Positions 11,404-26,200 of a stretch of 64,000 nt of DNA are shown piece by piece. The notes under the pieces are model-generated. The model saw only the letters and a program-made list of their open reading frames with translations. It was not told the origin of the DNA and did not search any database. Source of the DNA: Rhynochetos jubatus (lineage: Eukaryota; Chordata; Aves; Eurypygiformes; Rhynochetidae); NCBI GenBank assembly GCA_027574665.1, contig CM050654.1, positions 40,491,722 to 40,555,721 on the forward strand. Reading direction: 5' to 3'. Both the position numbers and the translations under genes were made by a program. How positions within the stretch are numbered: position 1 is the first letter of the stretch; each line of letters opens with the position of its first letter.

Positions 11404-13820
11404 AGTAGTGCAGTAATACAAGACTTTGACTCCTTCTATTTAACAACAGAAATTTGAGTTGTTTCTTGGGAGTGTCCCTATTACACTAAAGGATGTCCAG
11501 GCAAAGTTTTAAGCATTGTATTTATTACATAATTTGTTTTGATGGAGTTAAACTTTTCTGATTCTTTAAGCTCTTTATAACTCCCTCATCTCATTTGCAC
11601 TGCTGGAGATCCTTAAACCCACTCTCTTCATAGTTAAAAACAACGTAACAAGATTAGGCTGAGAGCCAACAAAATCAGCCCCGTGCCAACCAGTCTTCTG
11701 AATTCTGCTGAGAACATCATTTCTATTAACCTCCATTTTCTAACATAAGGACAAAACTACTAGTTCTATGATTATATCAGTGAAGTCATTATCTATTCCA
11801 GGAATACATTCCAAGAGAGAAACAATACAATGTAATACAAATAGAACAAATGTAGGAAGTTATTAACAGGTAATTATTTCAGAAAACTATATATTAATCT
11901 AAAAATGTTCAAAAGAAACGCAATAGGGAGATAGCCATTAACAGAGAAGGAGAATTTGATAAAGCAGCATTTATGTCCTAATCTAGTTAAAAATCCTTCT
12001 AGCTGTGCAAGGAATTACTATGCTTTCACCTTTTCTGACTAGATTTACCATCTAGATGGTTACTTACTTTAAAGAGAATAGCTTTTCCAGTCAGTCTTGA
12101 AATATATTTCATTTCCAACATCTGACAGAAGACAAGCATTGCTCTCTTTTTTCATGCAATTGTTAGTTTAAATCACATTACCTCGTTTACGTGTGCTCAC
12201 TGTGTGCCCGTATTGCTAAAATAAGTGATCATTACTTAAATATCAAATAAATATGCACAGCCTCATACTATTTCTGTTTAAATAAGACACTAAATATCTT
12301 TCATGAACAACAGTACATTTTAAAAATTTTCGTTAAACACACACATCCATAGGTTGGAAATGCAGTCTAGGTATGGAATGAGGAGCTGGTTAGATCCATG
12401 TTGTATACAAATCCTCTAAACCCCAAAAATCTATTTAGCCACTGATTAAACACATTTAATGCTTCAAAATGCTTTCCTTTCAATAGATGAAGTATGCACT
12501 CTCTGTTCCAAATGCTGGTAACGCTGCTCGCTCCTGTCACTCTGCATGTCACTCCATAAAGGGTTCTTTTTCTAATATCCCGTGATCAGTCGCGGTGTCA
12601 GATACCTGCTCCACTCAAACGTCTGCCTCCCTTTCACAGGGAGGATTCCCGAGGCCCCTTCCACCTGCAACCATCCTGAACACTTCTGTGATTCCTTCAT
12701 ACCCTACACGTAGGAGGAATTTGGACAGGTACATTTTTGCTATTGCACTTGTGGGGTTAATCTTATAAGCTGCACTGAGACTGCTTACCCAATACCTTTG
12801 TGATGAATTTGGCTTGGAACAGACCAATTTGGCATTTGGGCAAATTTTAGACTATTTCTCAGTACCACGTGATCCATAACACTGAGACATTAAGAGTTTT
12901 TAGTACAAGGTAAATTTTGCAGAAGGGTATTATTTGGTGAGCGATCTCCTCAAAAAACAACAAAGGCCCCTGGAACATCAGCCAGAACACTTTTTCATAT
13001 AAAAGAATAAATTTTAAAAACAAAGCATAGATTTTTAATGCAAAAATTGCAAAACATTAATGAACTTATAAGAAAAGGCTGTGAAAACACTATACTATCA
13101 TCACTCTTACACTGAAGAAAGCTTGAGGAGCATGTATTGAAATAAATATTAGAAATACAGCAATAATCCACCTAACTACAACCAGTGAAATTAAACCAAC
13201 ATTCATATTTTAAACAGAAAATTACCTAAATATGTGTATTATCAATGGGTATATATACTCAGTGAAAACTATCGCACCCTGTGCAAGATAAACCTAACAC
13301 AAACCAAGAAAAATGGTGGACGCACGGAGTTCATGTGTTCATCGTAATAGATTTACCACGGTAGTATCATACATTAACATGAATCTCAAAGTGTGGAAAC
13401 ACTATGGTGCATGTCTATGCAGTTGTTTAATTCAGACCCTATTTTTGCATCTATATAAAGACATACAAGAAAATAAAGAAATTATAAAAGTCCTTCTAGG
13501 TCCATCATCTTAGAACAAATCAGCTAAACTTCCAGCAAGATAGGTCAAAACTTCAAGACCTTATTAACTTGTGCCTCAAGTTGGTACAAGTTGATTCAAA
13601 TTTCCACATGGCAGTGATCAATACTGCCTGAAAAAATTAAATTACGTTCTTCATAGGACATCTCAAGCTGAGCACCAAAGTTATAAATAATCTATGCGAA
13701 TCTAAGTACATCTCTTCTTTGCAGACAGGAGAAAAAGCATTTTGTGCAAGGAAAGACACTTCTATAAAAAGTCATGAAAATATCTTTGAGTATTATATAA
13801 ACTCATTTCTCTACAATATA
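11404..13820. other. Intergenic DNA, nothing recognised
   Basis: AT-rich sequence between the palindrome run and the CR1 at 13,821. No gene or element identified. Confidence 0.45.
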
Positions 13821-14293
13821 GAATCATAGAATGGTTTGGGTTGGAAGGGGCCTCAAAGATCATCCACTTCCAACCCCCCTGCCATGGGCAGGGACACCCT
13901 CCACTAGCCCAGGTTGCTCCAAGCCTCATCCAGCCTGGCCTTGGGCACTCCCAGGGATGGGGCACCCACAGCTTCTCTGGGCAACCTGTCCCAGTGCTCC
14001 CCACCCTCTGCGGGAAGAATTCCTTCCTGATGTCCCATCTCAATCTCCCTCTTTCAGTTTAAACCCGCCACCCCTTGTCCTGTCACTACAGGCCCTTGCA
14101 AAAAGTCACCCCCAGGTTCCTTGTAGCCCCATCAGGTACTGCAAGGTGCTATAAGGTCTCCCCGAGGCCTTCCCTTCTCCAGGCTGAACACCCCCAACTC
14201 TCTCAGCCTTTCTTCACAGGAGAGGTGCTCCAGCCCTTAGAGCATCTCCGTGGCCTCCTCTGGACTCACTCCAACCGGTCTATATCCTTCTTA
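13821..14293 (-). mobile_element. CR1 LINE, antisense, 5'-truncated
   Basis: It begins at the element's 3' end with gaatcatagaatggtttggg and runs through the standard antisense CR1 words (ccaggttgctccaagcctca, gggcaacctgtcccagtgct, ccccttgtcctgtcactaca) to ggactcactccaaccgg and tatatccttctta. It is about 470 bp and only mildly diverged, so it is younger than the copy at 4465. The open frames of both strands within it are shadows of the element. Confidence 0.93.
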
Positions 14294-17200
14294 CAACAAA
14301 CACATCTATACAGCAATAACAATTGCGCTATACAATTGTTTGTATAAAAGTGTAAGATTATAACACCCAAAAAACTAATATAAAAATTGGTTTCAAAAAT
14401 CTCAGTGCCTGGGCTGCCAATAAAACTATCACGTTTAATGATTTTCATCTAGGATACTGAAAATATTCCTCATTAGTTTTCAAGGAAACAGCCTATGTTT
14501 ATTCTCTGAACTGGTATCAACTCTATTCAGAAACAGCATGAACAGAAGCAATGAAACAAAAGAATAGCACACTTAAAAAAAAGAAAATAAATAGAAATGC
14601 ACAGTTAGCAAAGCAAGGCTGTAATGCAGTCCTTTTATCTCAATACCACGAAAGACACGGTTACCAAGTCTCATTACCAAATCACCTCTTTATCTTGAAG
14701 ATCAGTAGGGGTACTTTTATCTTACATCCAACATCCTAGTCCTCTACTTTGACAAGTGACTTTGTTGTCTTTGGAAATGAGTACTGCAAGGCAAGGAGTA
14801 CCGTAATAAATACGTAGAGACAGGTATTGAAACCCTCTCTCCCCTAGCACTGGTCCTCATACATTTCAGGGAGAAATAATTCCCAGAGTAAGGAGCAGCC
14901 ACCTGCAGTACTATGAGTAAAGCAAAGCAACTCCGGTATTTGCAACGGGCCTCCTGGCAGTTTTGCCGGATCTTGCTAAAGGCCTGTCTTACATTTGTAT
15001 ACAATGAGAGGTGAAGAAGCAAAAACTACCTCTGATATATTTAAGTCTCTCAGAGACTAATTTGGGAATCAATCTAGCAGAAAATTCCTAGTTTCTTTAT
15101 CTCACTCCTACTTTTTACAGGAGACTTATTTTCCTCAGGAGTTTTACACAGGAGTTAGGAGAAATAAGACACAATGAGGAAGGAAAAAGGTTAGGGATAT
15201 GAAACGTTAGGAAAATGAAGAATGCAAGTTGCAGACTTAAGACTGAGAGGAGAGGCTGCAACAAAGACAAGTGGAAAGATGCCACAGCAGACAAACCAAC
15301 CCTGTTCTGCAGATTGCTGTGGCGAACTTGGTAGGTTCTGGTAAACGCATCTGGGAACTCGCTGCCTAAGGCTTAATCAAGCCCAGCAGTAACAAACACT
15401 TCTTCAGTTATTTTTAAGCCTTTCAGAATTTATAACGGTTTGGTTGGTGTTTTACAAGTCACTGGGCTCAATTTCCTTTAAGAAGTTAATTCCTATTTTC
15501 AGGTAGTCTAAAAGACAACCATAGGACTGGAACTTCCTCCTCATTCTCCCGAAAAGCGTGTTGCCTCTGCAGCTCATTTTAACACTGAGCAGAGTAATCT
15601 CACTTTTTAATGCATTCAGAACCAGGTAAAGTTCCTTCCACAAGAAAATATGATTGACTGTTACAATGACAGTAATTGCATTTTAGTAAAAGTAACCATT
15701 ATGGTAATTTTCCTCTAGAAAGAGACATTTAACTAACTTAAGTAACTTGTTACTTTTCAACACATTAACTTGGGCAAATTTAACATTACAAATGTACAGA
15801 GTTCACAGACACAACATGCATCACTTAGGAAGTGTGCACACTTCTTTCTTTCTATATATCAAGCAGTGTTTCCAAATAGTATAAGCTAAAAAAAAAGTGC
15901 GTACATAACACAGCATTAATTAAACTGTTAAAAGCAGCTACAGTACATCTATTGCCAAGTCTCCTGTTTAAAAATTCTGACTTCAAAGTAGCAAACTTCA
16001 GATCATTATGAGACATTAATTCCTAAGCATCTACAAAGATAAAATGCCAACTCCAAGAAAACCATAATAAAAATCTTAGTGGTGTGTCATGAGTTACTGT
16101 TGATCTGCTTTGCTTTACCAGGAGAGGTAGGCGGGTGACTGACAGACACCGAAAAACACTCGTGGTACGAAAAAACTGCACAGAACCCTATAGCTGTAGA
16201 TTGCAACGGCAGAGAGAGAGCAATTTCTGTGACAGACTGCCTGTTACATCACAGTAATATCTATACGTTACTAAAACCCAATATTAGCATTTAATTTCAT
16301 GTATTGCTTCCAAGCATCACTCAAATACTAGTTAGAAACTCACCACTAAGAAGTCTGTAGCACCGCACGTATCACAGAGGTGCATTGTTTTTTCCACCCT
16401 GCTAGTTACAAACATTCACGGCAACTTAGGTTGTAGTAATGTCTTATTAAATGTGTAGTTTCTGACAATTAAAAACATCGTAAAATAATTTAAGCATCTA
16501 GGTTTTGTTTCATACTATTTCACATGAGTTAAAATACAATAAACCTCCACCTTCACTTTAAAGTTACTCAAGATAATAATCAAATAACCATTCCTTACGC
16601 TTTAAAGGGATTCTCAGCTGGAGCTGGTTGAATTTCCATACTACTGAATGTTTTTACACTAGAAAAGAACTGATATTAGTCTGGATTGAAATTTTGTTTT
16701 CAATAAGTTTTCTTTAAATAGAAATATTAAAAAATTTAATAAATCAGATTTAAAATTTTCACTTCAACTTTCCTATCTTCTCTGCAGAAACAGTTTTGTA
16801 TCTCTGGCTCCTTCTACTTCCTACACCCTCTTTGAATTGCATACAACATTTACAGTGCAGAATTACATGTTTGCACCTTGAGTTTTCATACATGATGTTG
16901 CAAGAAATAAATCCTTACTCTTTCCAATAATTTTTCCTCAGTCCAGTACCCTGGTGGCAAACTAATCTGCTCCTCTGGTTTTTCACACCTGGCACATGAA
17001 ATACCATTAGCTAACTCAACAAAAGCCTTGGGTTTTTCCCCCACTACTCAAAGGAGTACTGTTACAGAGGAGTCTGTTCTTCCACGCTCATAGTACCTTG
17101 GCTGGCAGGCTAATGGGTTTCATCCCTGTATCATCAGCAGTGGTATACACTCCTCCCTTCTGAAAATTGCCGACTTTTCAGGTGTGTTAATTCAATTATT

Positions 17201-20200
17201 TCTATGTGAAATACTCTATTCTGTATTTTAAGAAGATTTTTAAAAATATATTTAGAGTAAGGAGCTTCAGTATAAACTGTGACTTAAGTATTTAGCTGGA
17301 ATGGTCAATGGTTTAACCCTCCTCTTATTTAAAGACCCAAGTTATACTTTTAAGACCAGATCACACAGATGCTGTAAGGTGGAGGAGAGACTAGCGACAA
17401 CTACAGAGAAGACAGCTAAGAAATAAAATGTTAGAATATTACCCTGCATTTTCTCAAAGTCACTGAACTGCTTTTTTCAGAAGCAGCCTTCCAGATAGTT
17501 TTAGACAAAGCCTTTGGTTTTTTTTTTTTAATAGCTTCTAAGAAATAACACCTGTAAACTGGTAATCTTGCTTTTATAGTTGAAAGCAGTTGTTAAGTTG
17601 CAAACTGTTAGTAAAAGAAAACCCAAAACTCTTGAATATATGAATGAATTGGAAATTTGTACAGTTGAAGAAATCTTTCTTTCAAATGTTTTCAAGATTA
17701 AAATCTTTCCACTACTGTTAATCTTCTGCTTCTTTATAAAGAAAGAACATTTAAGCAAGTTTCAAAAATAGCTCAGCTGCTCAGAGATGAAGTGGAATTA
17801 GAAATAAACCAGTGACTGACACACAAACAGTAATAACCTAAGGCACGTGTTAAGAGCTTACTAACACCCATTCCACCATGGAATTTTGTGAAACTGTTTT
17901 TATAATGCAGCATCCTAGTTACTTTTGAGAAAAGGAAGAAACTTACAGTTTGAACAGGATTAGCAGCTAATCTCTGTAACTGGTCCTTTATTTTTTCTGT
18001 ATCTTCTAAACTCCACGTGGCAAGCTACGTTCCTGAACTTAGCTTTGCAGAACATAGAAGTAAATTCTTCAATATTAGCTGAAGAAATCAGTGACTTTAT
18101 ATTACCATTGCCATTCGAGAACTGATGCACCTTACACAATACAACTCTGAGTAACTTATCAATCTGTCACCAGGTGTTTGGAATAACTGTTAAAAAAAAC
18201 CCAAATGACCCCACCAATGAGTGGTTTAATGAATCCCTCCCCCACCACTGCCTTTTGCCCATAAATAAAGGTCTATGCTGTCCAGGTCACCTGGCAAAAT
18301 CTCTAAAGGGAGAAGGTAGGTAAAAATGGAAGACTTTACAGGGGAGCTCTGCTGAGTAAAGGAACACCTTTTACAACCACAACCTGTTGTGCAGCATCAT
18401 GGCCCCTTGCCATCCTTTGCTTCAAGCACCTCAGGTCAGAGAGCAGTAGCAGTTGTGGTGCAGGCTTGCAAGGTATTACATAAAAGTACCAAGCAAGCAA
18501 GTACAAATTGGGACTTATACGAATAACTCTAGCAGGTAATGCATTAAATTTGGCAGTATCAGCTTGAGTGTGGAAAGATGGAAGAAAAAAAATAACATAA
18601 CTAGTATTTGCATTGTACTAAAATATTATTTAAACTAAGAGCTTCTCTCAAAACCAGAAATTTTGGTTTTATTGAACTAGCTGTAATTGTCTCAGAAATC
18701 CCAAGCTACACAGAAACACTCCTAAGTTCTATGTAAGACCTGTATGACTAATGAAAGGAGTTGATTCAACGAACCATGATCCATAATTTTATCCTGATGT
18801 CCAACAACGTAATAAATGAGATGTGAATGTGTTTCCTAGTGTGTAATATGTGATGAGTAAAACTCTGTAATTCTTCATAATCCAAAGACAAAACACTTAT
18901 GAAACTCATACATTATCTTAGCACAGTTTTGGAGAAAAGGAGCGAGCTACTTAAACTGTCAGACTGTCATAGTAACTAGAATAATTCATCTAAGTCCTGT
19001 ATTTTTCTCTAATTGTATTGTTGCATAAATACTAAATGGAACCACCTAATATAGACAGTTTCTGTTGTAAGAGGTTCATAGAGGGTAGAAAAACACTTTA
19101 GTGGGTGTGGAAATGTGTTTTGGTTAGACACAGTTTGGATCACAGAAGATACAACTTGAAGTTTCCATAGAGAAAGAAGGTTAAAGGCGGTGATACGGAC
19201 AGAAGGAGTCCAAGGCACAGCCTGCGCTCTATCCAAGGTGTGTCTGATATAACCTGGGAGTCAGGGCATAAGAAGATGAGCATTAAACCTCCTTCACAAT
19301 GTCTGGCTCTTTAGCAAGGAGCCACAGTTTAAACTGCAATTCCCCAAGCCCTTTAAACCAGCCCTTGCATCAATAAAGCAGCTCCTGGTTTTCTTCACAC
19401 ACTTGTGGTCTTAATACCAGGAAGGTGAAGACCTTCAAGCCAACATAAATATTTGTGAGGCTAGGACTAAAGTGAATTCAGAAACTAGTTTAAAGCTAAT
19501 GTTTTGGTTTGATTTGTTTGCTGGGCTAGTTTTAACCCAAACCAGTTCCCCAATCAATTAAGTGTGCAGCTGCAAGAACATTTGTGCAGGGCAGGGCAGC
19601 ATCTCTTGGCTTATGCTGGCTTAAAGTGTTTGTGGAAGTACAGCACGAGTGTAACCAAAGATCTGCTATAGTCTAACGCGGCTAATAATCCACAAATACC
19701 ATTCCAGAACACAGGAATAGTTAAAGCATATAAATGGCCTTGCCATGTGCCTCGTGCAGGGGCCTAACAGAGGAGAGCTTGGAAAGTGCCTTAACAGCTT
19801 AAAAATGCCTAAGTTTTGAGGTGGCTGTATGTTCCAACAGCAAGGGAAAAATCTGATTCCCAAGCCACTTGCATCAAACTACAGAATGATCGATGATAAC
19901 ATAATAAATGAGTACAGAGCACCAAACCCCTCACAGTGCAGCTTCTGTGAGAAAGCTGATGGCGCACACAGTGTGTTCTTCCCGCCTCTCTAACCCCAAC
20001 GTGTCCTGCCATCATTTGATCCTCCTTGAGCCTGTCCGTGGTCTGCAACTTCCCTTCTCTATAAGGCCACTCCTAAGCCCTTCAGTCGCTGCTTAAAATT
20101 CCCAGTAATGCTCCAGAGGTGACTGAATCAAACTGAAGGAACAGCAGACGTACCAGAAGAATCAAGATGGAAATGACACTCCAGCTTTCCCGTCGCTGCC

Positions 20201-23200
20201 TCACTGTAACGTACACACTAGCCACAGCGGATCTGAATGCTCTTATTGCACCGTTTCCCAAAAAGCTGGGCTGGACATGTGCATATTCATAAGCGTTGCT
20301 GTTCCTGGGAACCACAAGCTCACTGCATCGCTATATTCTATGCTGTCTGGTCTGTTTGAAGAGTTTATCTCCACTGCCATATTGAGATAGCAGTTCTACC
20401 AAAAGTATTAGCTATTCCAACTATTAGAACTTGCATTAAAAATTAGTTCATGCTGACTGATTTGCCACCTGTTTTACATAATATTTTCATTTTATCAACC
20501 TATTTTTAAGAAAATTTTGATAAAAAGGTTGTAATTACATTCTAGTTAAATAAAAAAAAAAAAATCCACCAAAGCAGCACATTTTTATCTGGTACAAATC
20601 TTAAGTAGAATTTAAGCAAAGCAATAATGTAGAAGAATAATCACCTGCTAACATATGTACGCAGGTGTATGTTATATATTCTGCATATCCCACTAAATTC
20701 TTCTAAGGTGGGAACCAGATAAGGACTTAAAGATAACAGCATGCTATTATTTAAAATAGTAATTTTAACAAAGGTTATTTCAGTAACTTGAAGCCTGTTT
20801 GCTAAATATTTGACAGGAAGTCTTCAGTACGGTCAGTACTCTAGAACGCAAATGCTGTGCACGAGCACAGTTTTTCTTCAACTATCATATATAACTGATA
20901 TTAGGCTGCTAGAAGATGTAGTGTAATGCTGATGATCCTAAGAAGATCCTCGAGTTATTCATACAATTCCTAAATATACCTGGGTAATTTCCATTATGAA
21001 AGTATGAAAAAGAACTGCCACCTTTTTTTTAATCAACTGACAGTATACTATATACTATACACCGAGTTGAAAAATGCTCCCCACTTGCACCAAGCTACTG
21101 CAGTTCAGTTACATTAACTGCATTAGACTTGCTTCGGAAATGATGACTGACTGCTTCCATATTACGTAGCTGGAAAATAAGAGGGAGAGAGGCTGTTCTT
21201 ACATTCTAATTTGGTTTCTCCCATCACCGCTACAAGAGGCAACATGGGTCTCAAATTCTTCCATGACTGCTAACACAGATCCAGCCACATCTTAGCCCTC
21301 GCCTCCAATAGCACCACTGTTTACATGACTCAGTGAGAACTGCCTGATATTTTAAAGACAGTAAAACTTACAAACCAGTGTAGATTGGGACTATTAGTTG
21401 TAACAGATCATTAAAACTAAAATATGAACCAAACGCACAAAACCCCCTGCTTCTCCCTTTTCACATGCCTTAGCCAGTGCCTGAAAACTTCCATGGCAAT
21501 GTCCATTAAACTGGGCAAGAAATGTCTGAGCTTTCTCAGATGTGAAACACTCAGCAAGGCCTGAATGCTCAAATTTTGAGTATGCTTAATAAAAAAAAGT
21601 ACAGCTAGGTAGTGCCATTCACAACTCCAGGAGAAAAAAACCCTGATCTTTCAACCCAAATTGCAGCCAAGCAGCTGTTCCAGTGGAATAAGCCTTCAAA
21701 ACCATGGGAATCTCTCTCCTGAGAGCTGTTTAAGCTTCCTTAATGCTCTTAATCCACCTTGATATTGCAATGCCAGACACACTGGCACCCACCTTCCGAC
21801 TTCCACATAGCTGGTCAAGTGTCCGGGAGTTTCTTTTCTCTCGGTGTAGATCCTGACAGGCTTCAGAACACAGGCTAACTAAAGTTTTTCACAACTGTGC
21901 TCGTGGCCTTCAAGAAACACCTGACTGGAACTGAAAACCTCTCATGAGCTTTGAGAAAAAACAGACTATGATAATGGTGAAAGCACTAAATAAACCTCTC
22001 TGGAAAAGAAAGACATTGTTTAGGAAATGGCATAGAAAGAGGGATCCTTTAAACTACACTGCCAGCTCTACTGACTACGGCATTAATTAGTTCATCAGTA
22101 CTCATGGTAAAAAGGAGGAACGATGGTCTTCTGGCTGAGGCAATCCCTGTCTGTGTATGAATTCTAGACCAAAAAGGGTCCCACTTCCATTTCACACCTT
22201 TAGAAACTTCATTATCCTGCCAACAACTGTATATGCCACCAATACACCCATTATCAGAAGTGACCAATAGCTTCAAAATGGTTCAACTGGAATCATTCAA
22301 ATATTTTGGGGCAAATATGTACAGGAGTGGAACTTGTTAGTCAACACTACAAAAAATCTAGTATCCGTGTGTGCACTTCAGCTTCCCTACCTCTCCGTAT
22401 AAAACAAAGATGCCTTCCTCTCTGCAGTTTTATGAAAGTGATGTTCCTAAAACAAGGTGCGTGCACTAGGTATCACTGAAAACACCTTTACAGATCGCCT
22501 AAAGAATTTGAAGGCAAAAAATGAGCCTTTACTCCTTGACTGCTATGTACAAAACTTTCTAGGTAAATGGAAAAAAGGTTAGCTTTTACTCATTTTAAAA
22601 TAGCCTGGACTGAAAGAACTTGTCACTACAGGGAATAAATGGAATTTTGTCATCTCAGACATCTCTGAATTGTATTTATTATAAAAGAATTTGTAGATGA
22701 ATCTACCCCCAAACTACTCAGAGTATAAACTGCAGCAGGATTTAGCGACCTGGTGAGCTGGACAAGGACTGAGCATGTGTAACAGCAGTAGGCTGGGACC
22801 TTCTGCTGGTTGCAGAAGCAAGATTACAGGTTTTAACTTATAGAACTTCACCCCATCCATCCTGCCAAAGGCACAGTCATCAGAAAGAAACGTTATAGTT
22901 GGATTCTCTGCTTTACAAAAAAAGAAGCGGATGGCTGGTAGGTGTTCCTTGGGAGACTTCTAAGACTGTAAACTTGCCCTGTCCTTCTTCAGATCTGAAA
23001 TAGGTCAAATTTGGGAAGCTTCCCTATTCTTTACAAAGAAACCTGTAATGTGCCAGATTTTCAGGAATTACGGCACTTGGGGAGAGGTATGCTTTTTGTA
23101 ACAGTGAACAGGAACAAAGTGGTATCTGCAGGCTGAGCTCCTGCTGGCAGGATTATTTTAATGCTACTTAAATTCTGTGCAGAAATTATGAAATTCCTAA

Positions 23201-26200
23201 ATCAGTGATTATGGGCTGAAAACAAAACACATTAACTTAGACCAATTCATATCTGTTAGGCAACCCTGTAGCAGAGTCACACTTCTGACTTCCTCAGGAT
23301 TCCTGCTACATTCCTACATAACTACCTTTAATAAAAAGCAATGCTGTTTACTGGGTAGATCACAGAAGTGAGATACTATCATGGGCCTCAGGAAGATGCA
23401 GCTTAAGATGAAGCACTGAGAGGCAACAGCAGCTCTCACCTTTAATGTTGTCACATCTCATTGCTCAGGCACACATTTTTCTGCTACGCATCATTTAGAA
23501 ATACTTCACTGTGCTACAAAAAGTACAACCCACAACAAGTACAGAAGAAGCTCTGGAAGCTCCCCTTCCCACTGTAATTTTACTCTGTATCAGTATTTAT
23601 TAGATGCAGCTATTCCTCTGTTCCTCAACAGGAATTCTAACAGTCAGTATTCGCCACTTGGAGTCATGTATTCAGGTAAGAGCAGGAGCATCAGCAGCTA
23701 TGTTTCTCTCAAGGAAGTGAGTATCAGATCATACTCCAACCATTTCCCTTTGCAGGAAGGCTTTATGAGCCTGTAACTGCTGCCTCCAGAAGTAGGACAA
23801 CTTCTTATCCTACCTAATATATTTGTAAAGGCTAATTCGACATTCTCCAGTTATTAGCCAAGATAAAACACAAAATAATTAGTAGCTTGTTCATTACCAC
23901 AGGTTTATAAAATTCAAAATGACCAATTTTCAAATGCAATATTCACGGATGTTCTGGTACTTCACTCCCAGTTGCCATCTCTTCCTGAAACCAATTAGTT
24001 ACATTTTGGAACCTCAACTTCTTAGCAGGTAAGCAAAAACAGTAACTAAAGTTTGAGCTTCAGTACCCTCCAATCCATCTGAATCTTCAAAAAGCCCACC
24101 TCCAATCATTCTTCAACAACGCTGTTGGGAACTGTATTATTCTCTGTTGAACCAAAAGCTAGCCCTCAGTCGTCTTCCCCTGCACTCATCTTGTCTGTAA
24201 CACTGAACTGCAGCAAATAATGTTCCCAGGAACATCGTATTTACTGAGGTTTTAAACCACTGAAGTGGGACAACAGGACCTCTCTGATGGACAGGCTCAC
24301 AAACTGCAAACACGTAGTCTCACCCAAGGCCTCTCACTCCTCTTCCTCCAGGCAGCCAGTTTCCATTAGGATGTGCAAACCTTTGATGCACTTCTCGAAG
24401 GGTTTCTTTAGGCAACCATCACTACTCATATCTCTGTTAGTAAACTCTAAAATCCACAAATACATATCACAAGTTTCCGCTGTTTCCTGAAAACCTGGCC
24501 TGTGACAATCCAGCTACGTGTAAGCCGGCTGGCTCATCCGACCATCCCTACTTGCCATCATCACAGCGTACACTACCAACCTTTCCAGACCTTCTAGTCT
24601 GCTGTTCCAAGAGAGACTTCCCAAAGTCGTATTTTTAAGGTTTCCAGCTCAATCTTTGTAACTTTTTTTGTTCTTTTTAATTTAAGTGGGTCAACTATTA
24701 ACATCCTATAACCTTCCCTGCTACAAAAGAACTCACATTTTAAGATTCGGGCCTGAACTGCAAACTCAAAGGACAAGCTCTGCTGTCAGTCCTTTCGGAA
24801 AACACTATGCATCTATGCAGTTTGTTGCTACACCTTGAACCCAAACTGCACGTCACAGCTCTGATAACTAACCCGCTCTTAAGGTTCTCCCCCACCCTAC
24901 CCCTGGGGGCACTTTTCTATGTGTTTCACTTTGATTCAATGTGCAAAACATACTTAATTTTCTCTAGAGCCTAGGTCATACACCTGACAGAAGTACTGTG
25001 CTTCTCAGGCTCCCATAATTTGTTTCTGATACTAGGAAACAGATGAAGAATTCAGGTATTCTTTTGATAAAATGCCTTTGGCTTATGAAAAACATTTATG
25101 CATTATATTTACTTGCAGAACTGCCTGTGACAGTGTATTTGACTTCCTTGTGCTCCTCTAATACTCTTTCTCAAAAACAATGTATGTATACAATTTGTGA
25201 TTAAACTCTGAAGTTAAATTGCACATCACAGCTTGGAAAATTAGCCAGCTCTCCTGATCCCGCTCTTCAGTCATTACAGAAAGCTTCTAGTACAGTTTGA
25301 ATGACATCATAGGTAATCACATCTATTCAAGTATTTTCCTTGTTTCAAAACAACCAAACGTCATACTAACAAAATAATTCTAAAGAGCACACAATCCAAT
25401 ACTCTAAATATCTGACAAACTCTCCCCACTTGGCTATTCTGCCCTCCTGTTTCTTATGACTAATTAATAACAGTCAGTCTAAAATATTTCATTCTCTATC
25501 AACCAGTACATGCATATATAAACACTTTCTAAGCAAGTGCAAAACATACATCTTCTAAAATCTAGGGTCACTGTCAGGACACTGTAGCAGAAAAAAACCC
25601 ACTTGTCACACATTTTAAGAATTCCTCAAAAATAACAATGAAAACAAAATTTTTTTGCTTTCTGTTACAAACACAGAGTTTGTTTATAAAGGGTATATAA
25701 GTTAGCATACTAGATTCTGAGAAGGAAAACCTCTACACAGACCTGAAGACCCTGTTTTATAATACAGATTAGGGTTTTAACAATTCATCTCGGACTCTGT
25801 GGCACTCCAAAGAAAGGATTGTACGGTACAAATGAGGACTACAGCACAATGTTTAGAAAAGTTAATTGCACTGTGAAATATATATGAAATCATACATGAT
25901 AAATGGCACAGTAATAAAAACTGTGACGCAACAAACTGCCTCCAAGAGACAATGCAGTGCCTGAAAGCAACAGGAAGCTCTAGTTGGATGATCTTTTCTG
26001 ACAAGACAGTGCAAATCCTAGAAAGAAACATCACTCTGTCCTCCAAGAAAATAGGTTAGATATTTTTGAATCTCTGCACAAGTATTTTAAGGAAGCAGAA
26101 GTCTGGACAGAAGATGAAGAAAAATAATCATTGGTATAAAACCAGCCTTTAATGAAAATCACTTGATGGAGGTTGTATTTAAGTGTTAATTTCTGTAAAA

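Noticed and set aside
19265-19420. Possible LTR tail (aataaagcagctcctgg followed by cttcacaca)
   Set aside because: One polyadenylation-like signal and a CA end are too little. No matching terminus, promoter or partner LTR was seen.
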